Assembly: GCA_916988195.3 (NCBI GenBank)
Contig: CAKASQ030000018.1
Location: 1-54,381 of the forward strand
Direction: 5' to 3'
Origin: Oscillospiraceae bacterium
Lineage (GTDB): Bacteria > Bacillota > Clostridia > Oscillospirales > Oscillospiraceae
Length of the DNA: 54,381 nt
Position numbers and translations under genes: made by a program. The notes below the pieces were generated by a model. That model made no database searches. It had not been told where the DNA came from and was given only the letters and a program-made list of their open reading frames with translations. Positions 25,966 to 34,537 of the stretch are shown here, in pieces (position 1 is the first letter of the stretch; the number at the start of each line of letters is the position of its first letter).

Positions 25966-27219
25966 ATGCTCAAGTACTGGATCTGGCTCAGCACACGAGA
26001 GGGCGTTTCCAACGTGCAGGCGCTCTCGCTTCTTTCGCGCCTCGGCTCGGCCGCGGCCATCTATCAGGCGGACGAAGATGCTCTTAAGGATGCGGACGGA
26101 AGATCCGTTCCCGCAAGTCTGCTCGATAAGTCGCTCACCGGTGCAGAGATCATTTTGCAGCAGTGCTATCAGAAAAACATCCACGTTATGACCATTCAGG
26201 ACGCGCAGTATCCGGCCCGGCTGCGCGTGATTTCCGACCCGCCCATCGTTTTATACTATAAGGGCGTGTTCCCGGCGATCGATACCTCGCCCGTCATTGC
26301 CATGGTCGGCACGAGAAAAGCCTCGGCCTACGGGCTCATGCAGGCAAAGCGCCTTGGCTATCAGGTTGCGAAAAGCGGCGGCATTGTGGTTTCCGGCGGT
26401 GCGGACGGCATTGACACGATGTGCCTGACCGGAGCTTTGACCGCGGACCGGCCGGTGATTGCAGTGCTCGGCTGCGGGGTTGACGTTGTATATCCGGCTG
26501 GAAACCGGGTGCTGTTTGAGGATATCGCGGCGCACGGGTGCTTACTTAGTGAATACCCGCCGCAAACACCCGCGCTCGGCTCTCATTTCCCGGTCAGAAA
26601 CCGGATTATCAGCGCGCTTTCTCTCGGCGTGGTCGTTGTAGAAGCGCCGAAGCGCTCGGGCGCGCTCATTACGGCAAATCGGGCGTTGGAGCAGGGGAGA
26701 GACGTATTTACCGTTCCCGGAAACGTCGGCACGGCGACCTGCGAGGGAAATATTCAGCTTCTGCGCGAGGGCGCGATCGTCGTCGAAGACGGCTGGGACA
26801 TTATGAAAGAGTATGTCCATTTGTATCCGGAGCTCGTGTCCCATCAGCCGAAAACCATCCCCATGCAGCTGACCCCGGAGCAGCGCGAAAGCGCTGTAAA
26901 ATCCACGGACAAGCTTCCGCCGAGACCGAAAAAGACGCAGAAAAAAGAAACTTCGCCCGTGCCCTCCGACACAAAAGTCATTGACAAGTCGGAAAACAGG
27001 GCTTATATTGACGTACAGGAAATTTTGGGCGCATTATCGCCCGACGAAAAGGCCGCCATCGGCCAGCTCACGAGCGGAGAAAAGCACATCGATCAGATCA
27101 TTGCCGCAACCCGGCTTCCCGCCGCGCGCATTACCTCTGCGCTGACGCTGCTGCAGATCAAGGGCTATGTCCGCGCACTTCCGGGCAAGCGCTTTTCACT
27201 CGCGGAAAAACAATCATAA
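25966..27219 (+). CDS. dprA: DNA processing protein DprA
   Basis: A 417-aa protein that loads RecA onto incoming single-stranded DNA during transformation. The N-terminal helical part (WIWLSTREGVSNVQALSLLSR) is followed by the Rossmann fold: MVGTRKASAYG, VVSGGADGID, AVLGCGVDVVYPAGN, LLSEYPP, FPVRNRIISALS and VVEAPKRSGAL are all standard. A proline/lysine-rich linker at about 310-340 leads to a C-terminal winged-helix domain (QLTSGEKHIDQIIAATRLPAARITSALTLLQIKG region). The start follows GGAGG by 8 nt. No other competence genes are in the window. It lies 12 bp before topA, a common pairing. Confidence 0.94.
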   Translation: MLKYWIWLSTREGVSNVQALSLLSRLGSAAAIYQADEDALKDADGRSVPASLLDKSLTGAEIILQQCYQKNIHVMTIQDAQYPARLRVISDPPIVLYYKGVFPAIDTSPVIAMVGTRKASAYGLMQAKRLGYQVAKSGGIVVSGGADGIDTMCLTGALTADRPVIAVLGCGVDVVYPAGNRVLFEDIAAHGCLLSEYPPQTPALGSHFPVRNRIISALSLGVVVVEAPKRSGALITANRALEQGRDVFTVPGNVGTATCEGNIQLLREGAIVVEDGWDIMKEYVHLYPELVSHQPKTIPMQLTPEQRESAVKSTDKLPPRPKKTQKKETSPVPSDTKVIDKSENRAYIDVQEILGALSPDEKAAIGQLTSGEKHIDQIIAATRLPAARITSALTLLQIKGYVRALPGKRFSLAEKQS

Positions 27220-27231
27220 TTGGAGGCACGC

Positions 27232-29637
27232 ATGCCGAACGCAAAAACCAACCTCGTCATCGTCGAGTCGCCGTCCAAGGCGAAGACGATCGGAAAATAT
27301 CTGGGGCCTGACTATCAGGTCAAGGCCAGCATGGGCCATCTGCGCGATCTGCGCAAGAGCACCATGAGCGTGGACATCGACCACGATTTTGAACCCGAAT
27401 ACTACCCCATCAAGGGAAAAGAGGATATCATCAAAGACCTGCAGTCCGCTGCGGCCAAGAGCGCGAACGTCTTTCTTGCAACCGACCCGGACCGTGAGGG
27501 AGAGGCCATTTCGTGGCACTTAAAATATCTGCTGGACATCCCGGACGACAAGACTTACCGTGTGACGTTCAACGAGATCACAAAGGACGTTGTGAGAAAG
27601 GCCATTGCCGCGCCGCGCGCCATCGATCAGAACCTCGTTGACGCGCAGCAGGCAAGACGTGTATTAGACCGCATTGTCGGCTATCAGCTCAGTCCCTTAC
27701 TTTGGAAAAAGGTGCGCCGGGGTTTGTCGGCCGGACGCGTGCAGTCGGTTGCGACGCGTCTTGTCGTCGACCGCGAAAATGAGATCCGCGCTTTTACGCC
27801 GCAGGAATACTGGACGATCGACGCAGTGCTCGACCGCACCGGAAAGCCCGGCGGCTTCACCGCGCGGTACTATGGCGACCCCAAAAAGAACGACCTTGGA
27901 AACAGGGAAGACGTGGACAAGATTCTCTCGCAGATCACGGGAAAGCCCTTTACGGTGCAGAGCGTCAAAAAAACGCAGCGCCGGAAAAATCCAGCGCCGC
28001 CCTTTATTACCTCCAGCCTTCAGCAGGAGGCCTCGAGAAAGCTGAACTTGACGCCGAAGCGCACGATGATGCTCGCCCAGCAGCTCTACGAAGGCGTGGA
28101 GCTTCGCGAAGAGGGTTCCGTCGGCCTTATCACCTACATGAGAACGGACTCGCTTCGCATCTCGGAAGAAGCGCTTGCTGCCGCCGGAGAGGTCATCCGC
28201 AGCCGCTACGGCGAAAAATACTATCCGGGTCAGCCCCGGCGCTATAAGCCCAAGGCCAACGCGCAGGACGGCCACGAGGCCATTCGCCCGAGCAATGTCG
28301 CGCTCTATCCGGAGCTTGTCGAGCATGATCTGACGAAAGATCAGTATAGACTCTATAAGCTCATCTGGAACCGGTTTATCGCCTCGCAGATGGAAAATGC
28401 CGTTTATGATGTGACGGCGATTGAAGCGGCCTGTGAAAATCAGGTGTTCCGCGCAACCCATCAGTCTGTTGCGTTTGCGGGCTTTACGGCCATCTATGAA
28501 GAGGGCAAGGACGATGAGCAGGAGGCCGTCGGCTCTCCGCTTCCCGATCTTGCCGAGGGCGAAGAGCTGACGCTTTTATCCACCGACCCGCAGCAGCATT
28601 TCACCCAGCCGCCCGCGCGGTACACCGAGGCGACGCTCGTGCGCGCAATGGAGGAAAAGGGTGTTGGCCGCCCATCCACATACGCGACGATCGTTTCGAC
28701 GATTCAGGACCGCGAATATGTCCAGAAGATCGACAAGCGTCTTTCCCCCACGCCGCTCGGCGAGGTCGTGAACGGCCTTATGATGGAGCACTTCCAGAAT
28801 GTCATCAACGTCGAGTTCACCGCCGGTATGGAGGCTGAGCTCGATGAGGTCGAAGAGGGCAAGATCTACTGGAAGCGCGTGCTCGAGGAGTTCTACAAGG
28901 GCTTCCATCAGGAGATGGAAGAGGCCGAGGAGGCGCTCAAGGATGTGCGGCTCAAGGTGCCGGACGAGGTGACGGAGGAGAAGTGCGACCTGTGCGGGCG
29001 CAACCTCGTCGTGAAATCCGGCCGTTTCGGAAAATTCCTCGCCTGCCCGGGCTATCCCGAGTGCAAGTTTACCAAACCGATCGTTGAGCGCATGCCGGGC
29101 AGATGTCCGCGCTGCGGCAGCACAATCTTGAAGCGCAAGAGCAAGCGCGGCTACGCGTACTACGCCTGTGAGCGCGGTGCAGAGTGCGGCTTTATGACGT
29201 GGGATGTGCCGACCGATCAGGACTGCCCGGAATGCGGCCAGACGATGTTCAAACGCTCCGGCCGGGGCGCAATGAAGCCCTTCTGCATCAATCCCGAGTG
29301 CAAGAACTTCCTCCCCGAGGATAAGCGCGGCTATCGCAAAAAGCCCGCTGCGGCAGAAAATGCGGAGGCTGGTACGGAGGAGGCGAATCTCCCGCCCGAG
29401 CCTGTGACTGCGGATGCGGCGGCGGAGGAAAAGCCTGCGAAGAAACCGGCAAAGAAGGCCGCCGAAAAGAAACCGGCAGCCAAGAAGACGACCGCGAAAA
29501 AGCCCGCGGCAAAGAAAACGGCGACCGCAAAGAAGGCCGCTGCGAAGACGACAAAAAAAGCGGCAGCTGACGATACCGCGCAGGAAGCGCCCAGGAAGGC
29601 TCCCGCGCGCCGGACGAAGAAGGAAGAGACAACATGA
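27232..29637 (+). CDS. topA: DNA topoisomerase I with lysine-rich tail
   Basis: An 801-aa type IA topoisomerase relaxing negative supercoils. The ATG at 27232 has GGAGG upstream; a TTG 12 nt earlier overlaps that site. The TOPRIM domain shows IVESPSKAKTIGKYLG and the acidic DPDREGEAISWH. The active-site tyrosine is in GLITYMRTDS (near residue 301). Three C4 zinc ribbons follow between about 590 and 700 (CDLCG, CPRCG, CPECG). The last 85 residues are a low-complexity Lys/Ala/Pro tail of repeated PAKK/AAKK units, like histone H1 tails, likely adding nonspecific DNA binding. It is coupled to trmFO by an ATGA overlap. Confidence 0.95.
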   Translation: MPNAKTNLVIVESPSKAKTIGKYLGPDYQVKASMGHLRDLRKSTMSVDIDHDFEPEYYPIKGKEDIIKDLQSAAAKSANVFLATDPDREGEAISWHLKYLLDIPDDKTYRVTFNEITKDVVRKAIAAPRAIDQNLVDAQQARRVLDRIVGYQLSPLLWKKVRRGLSAGRVQSVATRLVVDRENEIRAFTPQEYWTIDAVLDRTGKPGGFTARYYGDPKKNDLGNREDVDKILSQITGKPFTVQSVKKTQRRKNPAPPFITSSLQQEASRKLNLTPKRTMMLAQQLYEGVELREEGSVGLITYMRTDSLRISEEALAAAGEVIRSRYGEKYYPGQPRRYKPKANAQDGHEAIRPSNVALYPELVEHDLTKDQYRLYKLIWNRFIASQMENAVYDVTAIEAACENQVFRATHQSVAFAGFTAIYEEGKDDEQEAVGSPLPDLAEGEELTLLSTDPQQHFTQPPARYTEATLVRAMEEKGVGRPSTYATIVSTIQDREYVQKIDKRLSPTPLGEVVNGLMMEHFQNVINVEFTAGMEAELDEVEEGKIYWKRVLEEFYKGFHQEMEEAEEALKDVRLKVPDEVTEEKCDLCGRNLVVKSGRFGKFLACPGYPECKFTKPIVERMPGRCPRCGSTILKRKSKRGYAYYACERGAECGFMTWDVPTDQDCPECGQTMFKRSGRGAMKPFCINPECKNFLPEDKRGYRKKPAAAENAEAGTEEANLPPEPVTADAAAEEKPAKKPAKKAAEKKPAAKKTTAKKPAAKKTATAKKAAAKTTKKAAADDTAQEAPRKAPARRTKKEETT

Positions 29638-30941
29638 CAGTAACAGTGATTGGCGCAGGACTGGCGGGCTGTGAGGCTGCGTGGCAGCTGGCAGAGCGCG
29701 GGTTCGAGGTGCGGCTGGTCGAAATGAAGCCCACAAAAATGACGCCCGCGCACCACAGCGCCGATTTTGCGGAGCTCGTGTGCTCGAACTCCCTGCGCGG
29801 CGACCGGCTGGAAAATGCCGTGGGGCTTTTGAAAGAAGAGCTGCGCCGCTTAAAGAGCCTGATCCTCACCTGCGCGGAGGCAAACCGCGTGGAAGCCGGC
29901 GGCGCGCTGGCCGTCGACCGGTACGGCTTTTCCGGCATGGTGACGGAGAAGATCCGCAGTCATCCGAAGATTACAGTCGTCGAAGAAGAGGTCACAAAAA
30001 TTCCGGAAGCGCCGGTGATTATCGCGACGGGCCCGCTTACCAGCGACGCGATGAGCGCGGCCATTCAGGACTATTTCGGCGGCCAGAAATATATGAGCTT
30101 TTTTGACGCGGCCGCGCCCTTAATTACGTTCGAATCCATCGACATGGAAAAGGCGTGGTTCGCCTCGCGGTACGACCGTGGAGATGCGGATTATGTCAAC
30201 TGCTCGATGGAAAAAGACGAGTATATCGCCTTTGTCGAAGCGCTGAAAACGGCGGAGGAAGCGCCCGTGCACGGTTTTGAGGACAAGCACGTCTTCGAGG
30301 GCTGTATGCCGGTCGAGGTCATGGCACGCCGGGGAGAGGATACGCTCCGCTACGGCCCGATGAAGCCTGTGGGCCTTAAGGACCCGAAGACGGGCAAAGA
30401 GCCGTACGCCGTTGTGCAGCTCAGAAAGGACAATGCGCTGGGTTCTGTTTATAATCTGGTCGGGTTCCAGACGCACCTGAAATTCCCGGAGCAAAAGCGC
30501 GTGTTTTCGATGATTCCCGCGCTGCATGACGCGGAGTTTGTGCGCTACGGCGTGATGCACCGCAATACATTCTTAGATAGCCCCCGCCTGCTTGACCGGT
30601 ACTATGCCGACAGGAGAAACCCCCTTGTCGCGTTCGCCGGGCAGATGACGGGCGTGGAGGGGTACGTCGAGTCGACGGCCTCCGGTTATCTGGCCGCTGT
30701 TTCCATGGCAGCAAAGCTGCAAGGCACGCCGGTTCCGGATTTTCCGAAGCAGACGGCCATCGGCGCGTTGGCGCAGTACATCAGTGACACGAGTATCGGC
30801 AGCTTCCAGCCGATGAACATCAACTTTGGCATTATGGACCCGCTTGGCTACAAGGTCAAGGGGAAGGCCAATAAGAACCTGGCGATCGCCGAGCGTTCGC
30901 TTGCGATCATCGATCAGATGCTGCGCGAGCATACCATTTAA
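29634..30941 (+). CDS. trmFO: Folate-dependent tRNA (uracil-54-C5)-methyltransferase TrmFO
   Basis: A 435-aa FAD enzyme that makes ribothymidine at position 54 of tRNAs using methylenetetrahydrofolate. The FAD-binding start VTVIGAGLAGCEAAWQLAE is followed by EMKP, FAELVCSNSLRGD and ENAVGLLKEE, all family hallmarks, and later by GVEGYVESTASG and INFGIMDPL. The length is typical. It overlaps topA by 4 bp, and topA-trmFO is a common pairing in Firmicutes. Cytoplasmic. Confidence 0.95.
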   Translation: MTVTVIGAGLAGCEAAWQLAERGFEVRLVEMKPTKMTPAHHSADFAELVCSNSLRGDRLENAVGLLKEELRRLKSLILTCAEANRVEAGGALAVDRYGFSGMVTEKIRSHPKITVVEEEVTKIPEAPVIIATGPLTSDAMSAAIQDYFGGQKYMSFFDAAAPLITFESIDMEKAWFASRYDRGDADYVNCSMEKDEYIAFVEALKTAEEAPVHGFEDKHVFEGCMPVEVMARRGEDTLRYGPMKPVGLKDPKTGKEPYAVVQLRKDNALGSVYNLVGFQTHLKFPEQKRVFSMIPALHDAEFVRYGVMHRNTFLDSPRLLDRYYADRRNPLVAFAGQMTGVEGYVESTASGYLAAVSMAAKLQGTPVPDFPKQTAIGALAQYISDTSIGSFQPMNINFGIMDPLGYKVKGKANKNLAIAERSLAIIDQMLREHTI

Positions 30942-30958
30942 CCGAAGGAGGAGACCGG

Positions 30959-32002
30959 ATGCGGATTATTGTAGATGTCATGGGCGGCGACAACGCCCCC
31001 GATGCCATCGCGCTGGGCGCGATCGAGGCGGCGAAGGAAGAAAGGCTGGACGTTGTGCTGGTGGGCCGTGGCGAGGCAATTTTGCAGTGCCTCAAGAACC
31101 ACGGCATGGAAACGCTTCCGGCAGGCGTTGAGGTTGCGAACGCCGACGACGTGGTGGACATGCACGACGATCCGGCCTCCGTTATGAAGACCCGGAAAAA
31201 TTCCTCGATGCTTGTCGGCCTTCAGATGCTCAAGGACGGCGGGGGAGACGCGTTTGTCTCCGCCGGGTCGACAGGCGCGCTGTTAACGGCGGCGACGCTG
31301 ATTGTCAAGCGCATCAAGGGCGTGAGAAGAGCGGCGATGGGGCCTGTAATTCCGACGAAAACGGGCGGCACGGTGCTCATCGACTGCGGTGCGACGGCAG
31401 AGTGTACGCCGGAGTTTTTGCTCCAATTCGCGTTCATGGGCTCTTACTATGCAAAGAAGATGCTGGGCGTATCAAATCCCCGCGTGGCGCTTCTTAACAT
31501 CGGTGCGGAGGACTCGAAGGGAACGAAGCTGCAAAAGGATGCGTATGCGCTGCTCAAAAAAGCGGGTGACGCTGGTTATGTAAACTTTATCGGCAATATC
31601 GAGGCGCGCGGCGTGCCGCTGGGTGAGGCGGACGTTGTGGTGTCGGACGGCTTTTCCGGCAATGTTCTGCTCAAGGGCATTGAGGGAACGGCGCTTTTCA
31701 TGTCCGGCATGATGAAGGACATGTTCAAAAAGAACATCTTTACGAAGCTTGCCGCCGCGATGTGCATGTCGGGCATCCAGGAATTCAAAAGCAAGCTCGA
31801 CTACCGGCAGACGGGCGGCACGGTGCTCATCGGGCTCACAAAGCCGGTCGTGAAGGCACACGGCTCGTCGGACGCGGTCGCCATCCGCAGCGCCATCCGG
31901 CAGGCGGCGCAGGCCGTTTCGAGCGGCTTTACCGATGATATTCGCGCAAATGTGGAACAGATGATGGTTCCGAAGGAGTTGGAGCATGTACAGAAGTCTT
32001 GA
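30959..32002 (+). CDS. plsX: Phosphate acyltransferase PlsX
   Basis: A 347-aa enzyme that turns acyl-ACP and phosphate into acyl-phosphate for phospholipid synthesis. The N-terminus IIVDVMGGDNAPDAI is the PlsX signature; AGSTGALLTAATLIVKR and VSDGFSGNVLLKGIEG are further family motifs. The start follows AAGGAGGAG. The stop overlaps rnc by 17 bp, so the two are coupled. The acpP gene that often sits between plsX and rnc in Firmicutes is absent here. Confidence 0.94.
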   Translation: MRIIVDVMGGDNAPDAIALGAIEAAKEERLDVVLVGRGEAILQCLKNHGMETLPAGVEVANADDVVDMHDDPASVMKTRKNSSMLVGLQMLKDGGGDAFVSAGSTGALLTAATLIVKRIKGVRRAAMGPVIPTKTGGTVLIDCGATAECTPEFLLQFAFMGSYYAKKMLGVSNPRVALLNIGAEDSKGTKLQKDAYALLKKAGDAGYVNFIGNIEARGVPLGEADVVVSDGFSGNVLLKGIEGTALFMSGMMKDMFKKNIFTKLAAAMCMSGIQEFKSKLDYRQTGGTVLIGLTKPVVKAHGSSDAVAIRSAIRQAAQAVSSGFTDDIRANVEQMMVPKELEHVQKS

Positions 32003-32672
32003 AGAAGGATTGGGATATATTTTTGAGAACCGGAAGCTGCTCGAAAACGCGCTGACGCACAGCTCGTACGCAAACGAGAACCGCGAGCGCGGGCTTCCGG
32101 ACAATGAGCGGCTGGAGTTTCTGGGCGACTCGATTCTTGGCTTTGTCGTGGCGGACTATCTCTACCGGCGCTTTCCGGAAAAGCCCGAAGGGGAGCTCAC
32201 GAGAATCCGTGCGGATCTCGTCTGCGAGACGAACCTTGCCAAAGCGGCAGGCACGATTCATCTGGGCGATTTTCTCCTGCTCGGCCACGGCGAGGACCAC
32301 GGCGGCGGCAGAAAGCGCGACTCGATCGTCTCCGACGCGATGGAGTCCGTCATTGCGGCCAGCTACATGGACGGCGGCTTTGAGGCGGCGAAGGGAATCA
32401 TCGACCGGCTGATTCTGAGTGATATTCCGGTAGGACGCCCCCGGAACTATGACTACAAGACGGCGCTCCAGGAGCTCGTCCAGCGGAAAAAAGACCAGAG
32501 CCTTCACTACGCGCTGATCGCCGAATCCGGCCCCGACCACGACAAGCACTTTACCGTGGAAGTCCTGCTCAACGGCAGCTCCGTTGGACAGGGAACCGGC
32601 AGCAGCAAAAAGCGCGCCGAGCAGGCAGCTGCCGAGGCCGCCATCGAAAAGCTCTTCCCGAACGAACTCTAA
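31986..32672 (+). CDS. rnc: Ribonuclease III
   Basis: A 228-aa double-strand-specific RNase used in rRNA and mRNA processing. The catalytic domain has the signature NERLEFLGDSIL (about residues 40-51) and the later metal ligands in SDAMESVIAASYMDGG. The double-stranded-RNA-binding domain starts near residue 155 (YKTALQELVQ) and ends with GSSKKRAEQAAAEAAIEKL. The start lies inside plsX, with GGAG ahead of it. A strong terminator follows, ending the dprA-to-rnc run. Confidence 0.95.
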   Translation: MYRSLEEGLGYIFENRKLLENALTHSSYANENRERGLPDNERLEFLGDSILGFVVADYLYRRFPEKPEGELTRIRADLVCETNLAKAAGTIHLGDFLLLGHGEDHGGGRKRDSIVSDAMESVIAASYMDGGFEAAKGIIDRLILSDIPVGRPRNYDYKTALQELVQRKKDQSLHYALIAESGPDHDKHFTVEVLLNGSSVGQGTGSSKKRAEQAAAEAAIEKLFPNEL

Positions 32673-32677
32673 AAAAT

Positions 32678-32719
32678 AAAACTGCCAGAGAGACGTATCG
32701 TCTTTCCGGCAGTTTTTTT
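32678..32719 (+). terminator. Terminator of rnc
   Basis: AAAACTGCC pairs with GGCAGTTTT, with a further inner stem after one mismatch, followed by a run of seven T. Confidence 0.92.
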
Positions 32720-32765
32720 ATTGCATGTATGAACGTTTGACAGACGGATGCGGGAAACTCCACGC

Positions 32766-32891
32766 TCAAGGAAGGGGAATACCGCCGCAGACATTTACGG
32801 CGGGGGTCAGCGTGGAGACAACGCTTGGCGCGGCAAACACGCACAGCAGCACACTCGCGGCCAGCAGCAGAATCGGAAACAGATAACGCAT
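32766..32891 (-). CDS. Small hydrophobic signal-peptide-like protein, 41 aa
   Basis: A 41-aa frame starting at an ATG with AGGAGG 7 nt upstream, one of the best ribosome sites in the area. The first 20 residues (MRYLFPILLLAASVLLCVFA) form a hydrophobic helix like a signal peptide or single membrane anchor. The remainder (APSVVSTLTPAVNVCGGIPLP) is short and contains one cysteine. I recognise no family. It could be a membrane miniprotein or a secreted peptide precursor. It stands alone between rnc and the MATE gene, reading leftwards towards the rnc terminator. Confidence 0.55.
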   Translation of the reverse strand: MRYLFPILLLAASVLLCVFAAPSVVSTLTPAVNVCGGIPLP

Positions 32892-33024
32892 ACGGATTCC
32901 TCCTGAAAGTTCATTCTGCTTGAATAGACGACAAAAGTGGGGGAGCGGTTGCATCCTTTTAAAAATTTTCGCAAATAAACCGGCTGCATTTCAAAGCTTG
33001 AAACGCAGCCGGAATTTTCTATAC

Positions 33025-34392
33025 TTAGCCATCTGCCAGCATTCGGGCATTCGCAGTTTTGAGCGTCTCGCGAAGGAAGACGGCGCTGAGGATAAAGGAG
33101 AAAATCTCCGCGATCGGGAAGCAGAACCACACGAGCTCCAATTTCCCGGACTGCGCAAGCAGCCACGCCGCAGGCAGCAGCACCACGAGCTGGCGGCACA
33201 CGGAGTTGATGAGCGCGTGCAGCGGATTTCCGATGGCTTGGAACACAGAGCCGGAGACAATGCAGAAACCTGCGAACAGGAAGTGAATGGCGATAATGCG
33301 GAAGGCGGGGATCCCGATCTGGCGCATATGGTCGGTGGCGTTAAAAAGCGACAAAAGCGTTCCGGGAATGAACTCAAAGAGCGCCAGGCCAATGAGCATC
33401 AGGCAGACCGCGGCAATGACGGACAGGCGGATGGTTTTCTTCACGCGCTCGGGCTTTCGCGCGCCGTAGTTGTAGGCGATGATCGGGACCATGCCGTTGT
33501 TGAGGCCGAAGACCGGCATGAAGATAAAGCTCTGGAGCTTGAAGTAGACGCCGAAGACGGCGGTCGCCGTGGTGGAAAAGACGATGAGGATCTGGTTGAG
33601 GCCGAAGTTCATGATCGAGCTGATGGACATCATGACGATCGAGGGAATGCCGACCCTGTAAATTTCCTTGACGGTATCCCAGTGGAAGCGGATGTGGCTC
33701 AGGCGGATGCGGACATCGGGGTTAAATTTGAGATTCATAAAGAGCGCAAGACACGCCGCGACGATCTGGCCGATGACGGTTGCAAGCGCCGCGCCGGCGA
33801 CCTCCATGCGCGGAAAGCCGAGCCAGCCGAAGATGAGGATCGGGTCCAAAATGATGTTGATGACCGCGCCGGCGATCTGCGTGTACATCGCAAGCTTCGT
33901 CCGCCCGGTCGATTGCAGCAGCCGCTCGAAGCAGAACTGCGCAAAAATGCCGATCGACGCGCAAAGGCAGATCGAGGTGTAGCTCGCGCCGTAGTCCACG
34001 ATCTGCTGCACGTCCGTCTGCGCGAGGAAGAAGGTGCGCGAAAGCGTCAGGCCCAACACGCAGAAGACTGCGAAATTGCAGAACATCAGGAAGATGGACG
34101 TGTTGGCCGCGCGGTCGACCAGATCGTGCCGCTTTGCGCCAAGTGCACGGGAAAGAAGCGCGTTCGTGCCGACGGCTGTGCCGCTTCCGAAAGCGATCAT
34201 CAGATTTTGCAGCGGGAAGGCCAGCGAGATGGCGCTCAGCGCGTTTTCATTCAGCTGCGAGACATAGACGCTGTCGACGACGTTATAAAACGCCTGCACC
34301 AGCATCGAGACCATCATGGGAACCGCCATGTTGGCAAGAAGCTTTCCAATCGGCATCGTACCCATTTTGTTTTCCGTTCGTACCTGTTCCAT
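33025..34392 (-). CDS. MATE-family multidrug/guanidinium-type efflux transporter
   Basis: A 455-aa membrane protein. The start at 34392 (MEQVRTENK) has AAGGGA upstream; a longer frame runs into the terminator leader. Twelve hydrophobic segments in two halves are apparent. The first MATE repeat starts with LLANMAVPMMVSMLVQAFYNVVDSVY, where FYNVVDSVYV is the common signature, and GSGTAVGTNALLSRALG marks the loop after helix 2. MATE proteins export cationic drugs or metabolites using Na+ or H+. The leader upstream contains a promoter, a pseudoknot-capable segment and two terminators, the arrangement of guanidine-IV (mepA motif) control, so the natural substrate may be guanidinium (inference). 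Confidence 0.9.
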   Translation of the reverse strand: MEQVRTENKMGTMPIGKLLANMAVPMMVSMLVQAFYNVVDSVYVSQLNENALSAISLAFPLQNLMIAFGSGTAVGTNALLSRALGAKRHDLVDRAANTSIFLMFCNFAVFCVLGLTLSRTFFLAQTDVQQIVDYGASYTSICLCASIGIFAQFCFERLLQSTGRTKLAMYTQIAGAVINIILDPILIFGWLGFPRMEVAGAALATVIGQIVAACLALFMNLKFNPDVRIRLSHIRFHWDTVKEIYRVGIPSIVMMSISSIMNFGLNQILIVFSTTATAVFGVYFKLQSFIFMPVFGLNNGMVPIIAYNYGARKPERVKKTIRLSVIAAVCLMLIGLALFEFIPGTLLSLFNATDHMRQIGIPAFRIIAIHFLFAGFCIVSGSVFQAIGNPLHALINSVCRQLVVLLPAAWLLAQSGKLELVWFCFPIAEIFSFILSAVFLRETLKTANARMLADG

Positions 34393-34410
34393 ACAATTCG
34401 TCCCTTCCGC

Positions 34411-34431
34411 AAAAAACGCGCCCAAAGGCGC
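34411..34431 (-). terminator. Second terminator hairpin in the MATE leader
   Basis: On the minus strand GCGCC-TTTG-GGCGC is followed by GTTTTTTG. It lies directly downstream of the first leader terminator and upstream of the ribosome site, so both must be passed for expression. Confidence 0.7.
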
Positions 34432-34498
34432 AAAAAACAGCCCCCGTCCAACCCGGGCGGGAGCTGTAAAAGTTGGATTCTCCCATAAGCAACAAGGT
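34432..34498 (-). promoter_or_regulatory. Attenuator/riboswitch-like leader of the MATE gene, resembling guanidine-IV (mepA motif)
   Basis: On the minus strand a terminator stem ACAGCTCCCG/CGGGGGCTGT (34467-34458 with 34446-34437, one U-G pair) is followed by TTTTTT. Two upstream segments can compete with it: GGGAG (34484-34480) pairs with CTCCC in the 5' arm, and TCCAAC (34477-34472) pairs with GTTGGA (34452-34447) in the loop and 3' arm. These pairings interleave, making a pseudoknot that excludes the terminator. A short GTTG/CAAC stem encloses the GGGAG loop. Guanidine-IV riboswitches are ON switches of this general plan before MATE genes. The class assignment is from memory and needs a covariance model. 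Confidence 0.55.
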
Positions 34499-34500
34499 AT

Positions 34501-34529
34501 ATGTTACAGGAAAACCAATAGGCTGTCAA
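34501..34529 (-). promoter_or_regulatory. Promoter of the MATE gene
   Basis: On the minus strand a perfect TTGACA and TAACAT are spaced 17 bp apart just after the purB stop codon. The start point would fall near 34494, giving a leader of about 100 nt that contains the attenuator. Confidence 0.8.
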
Positions 34530-34537
34530 GAACTGTT

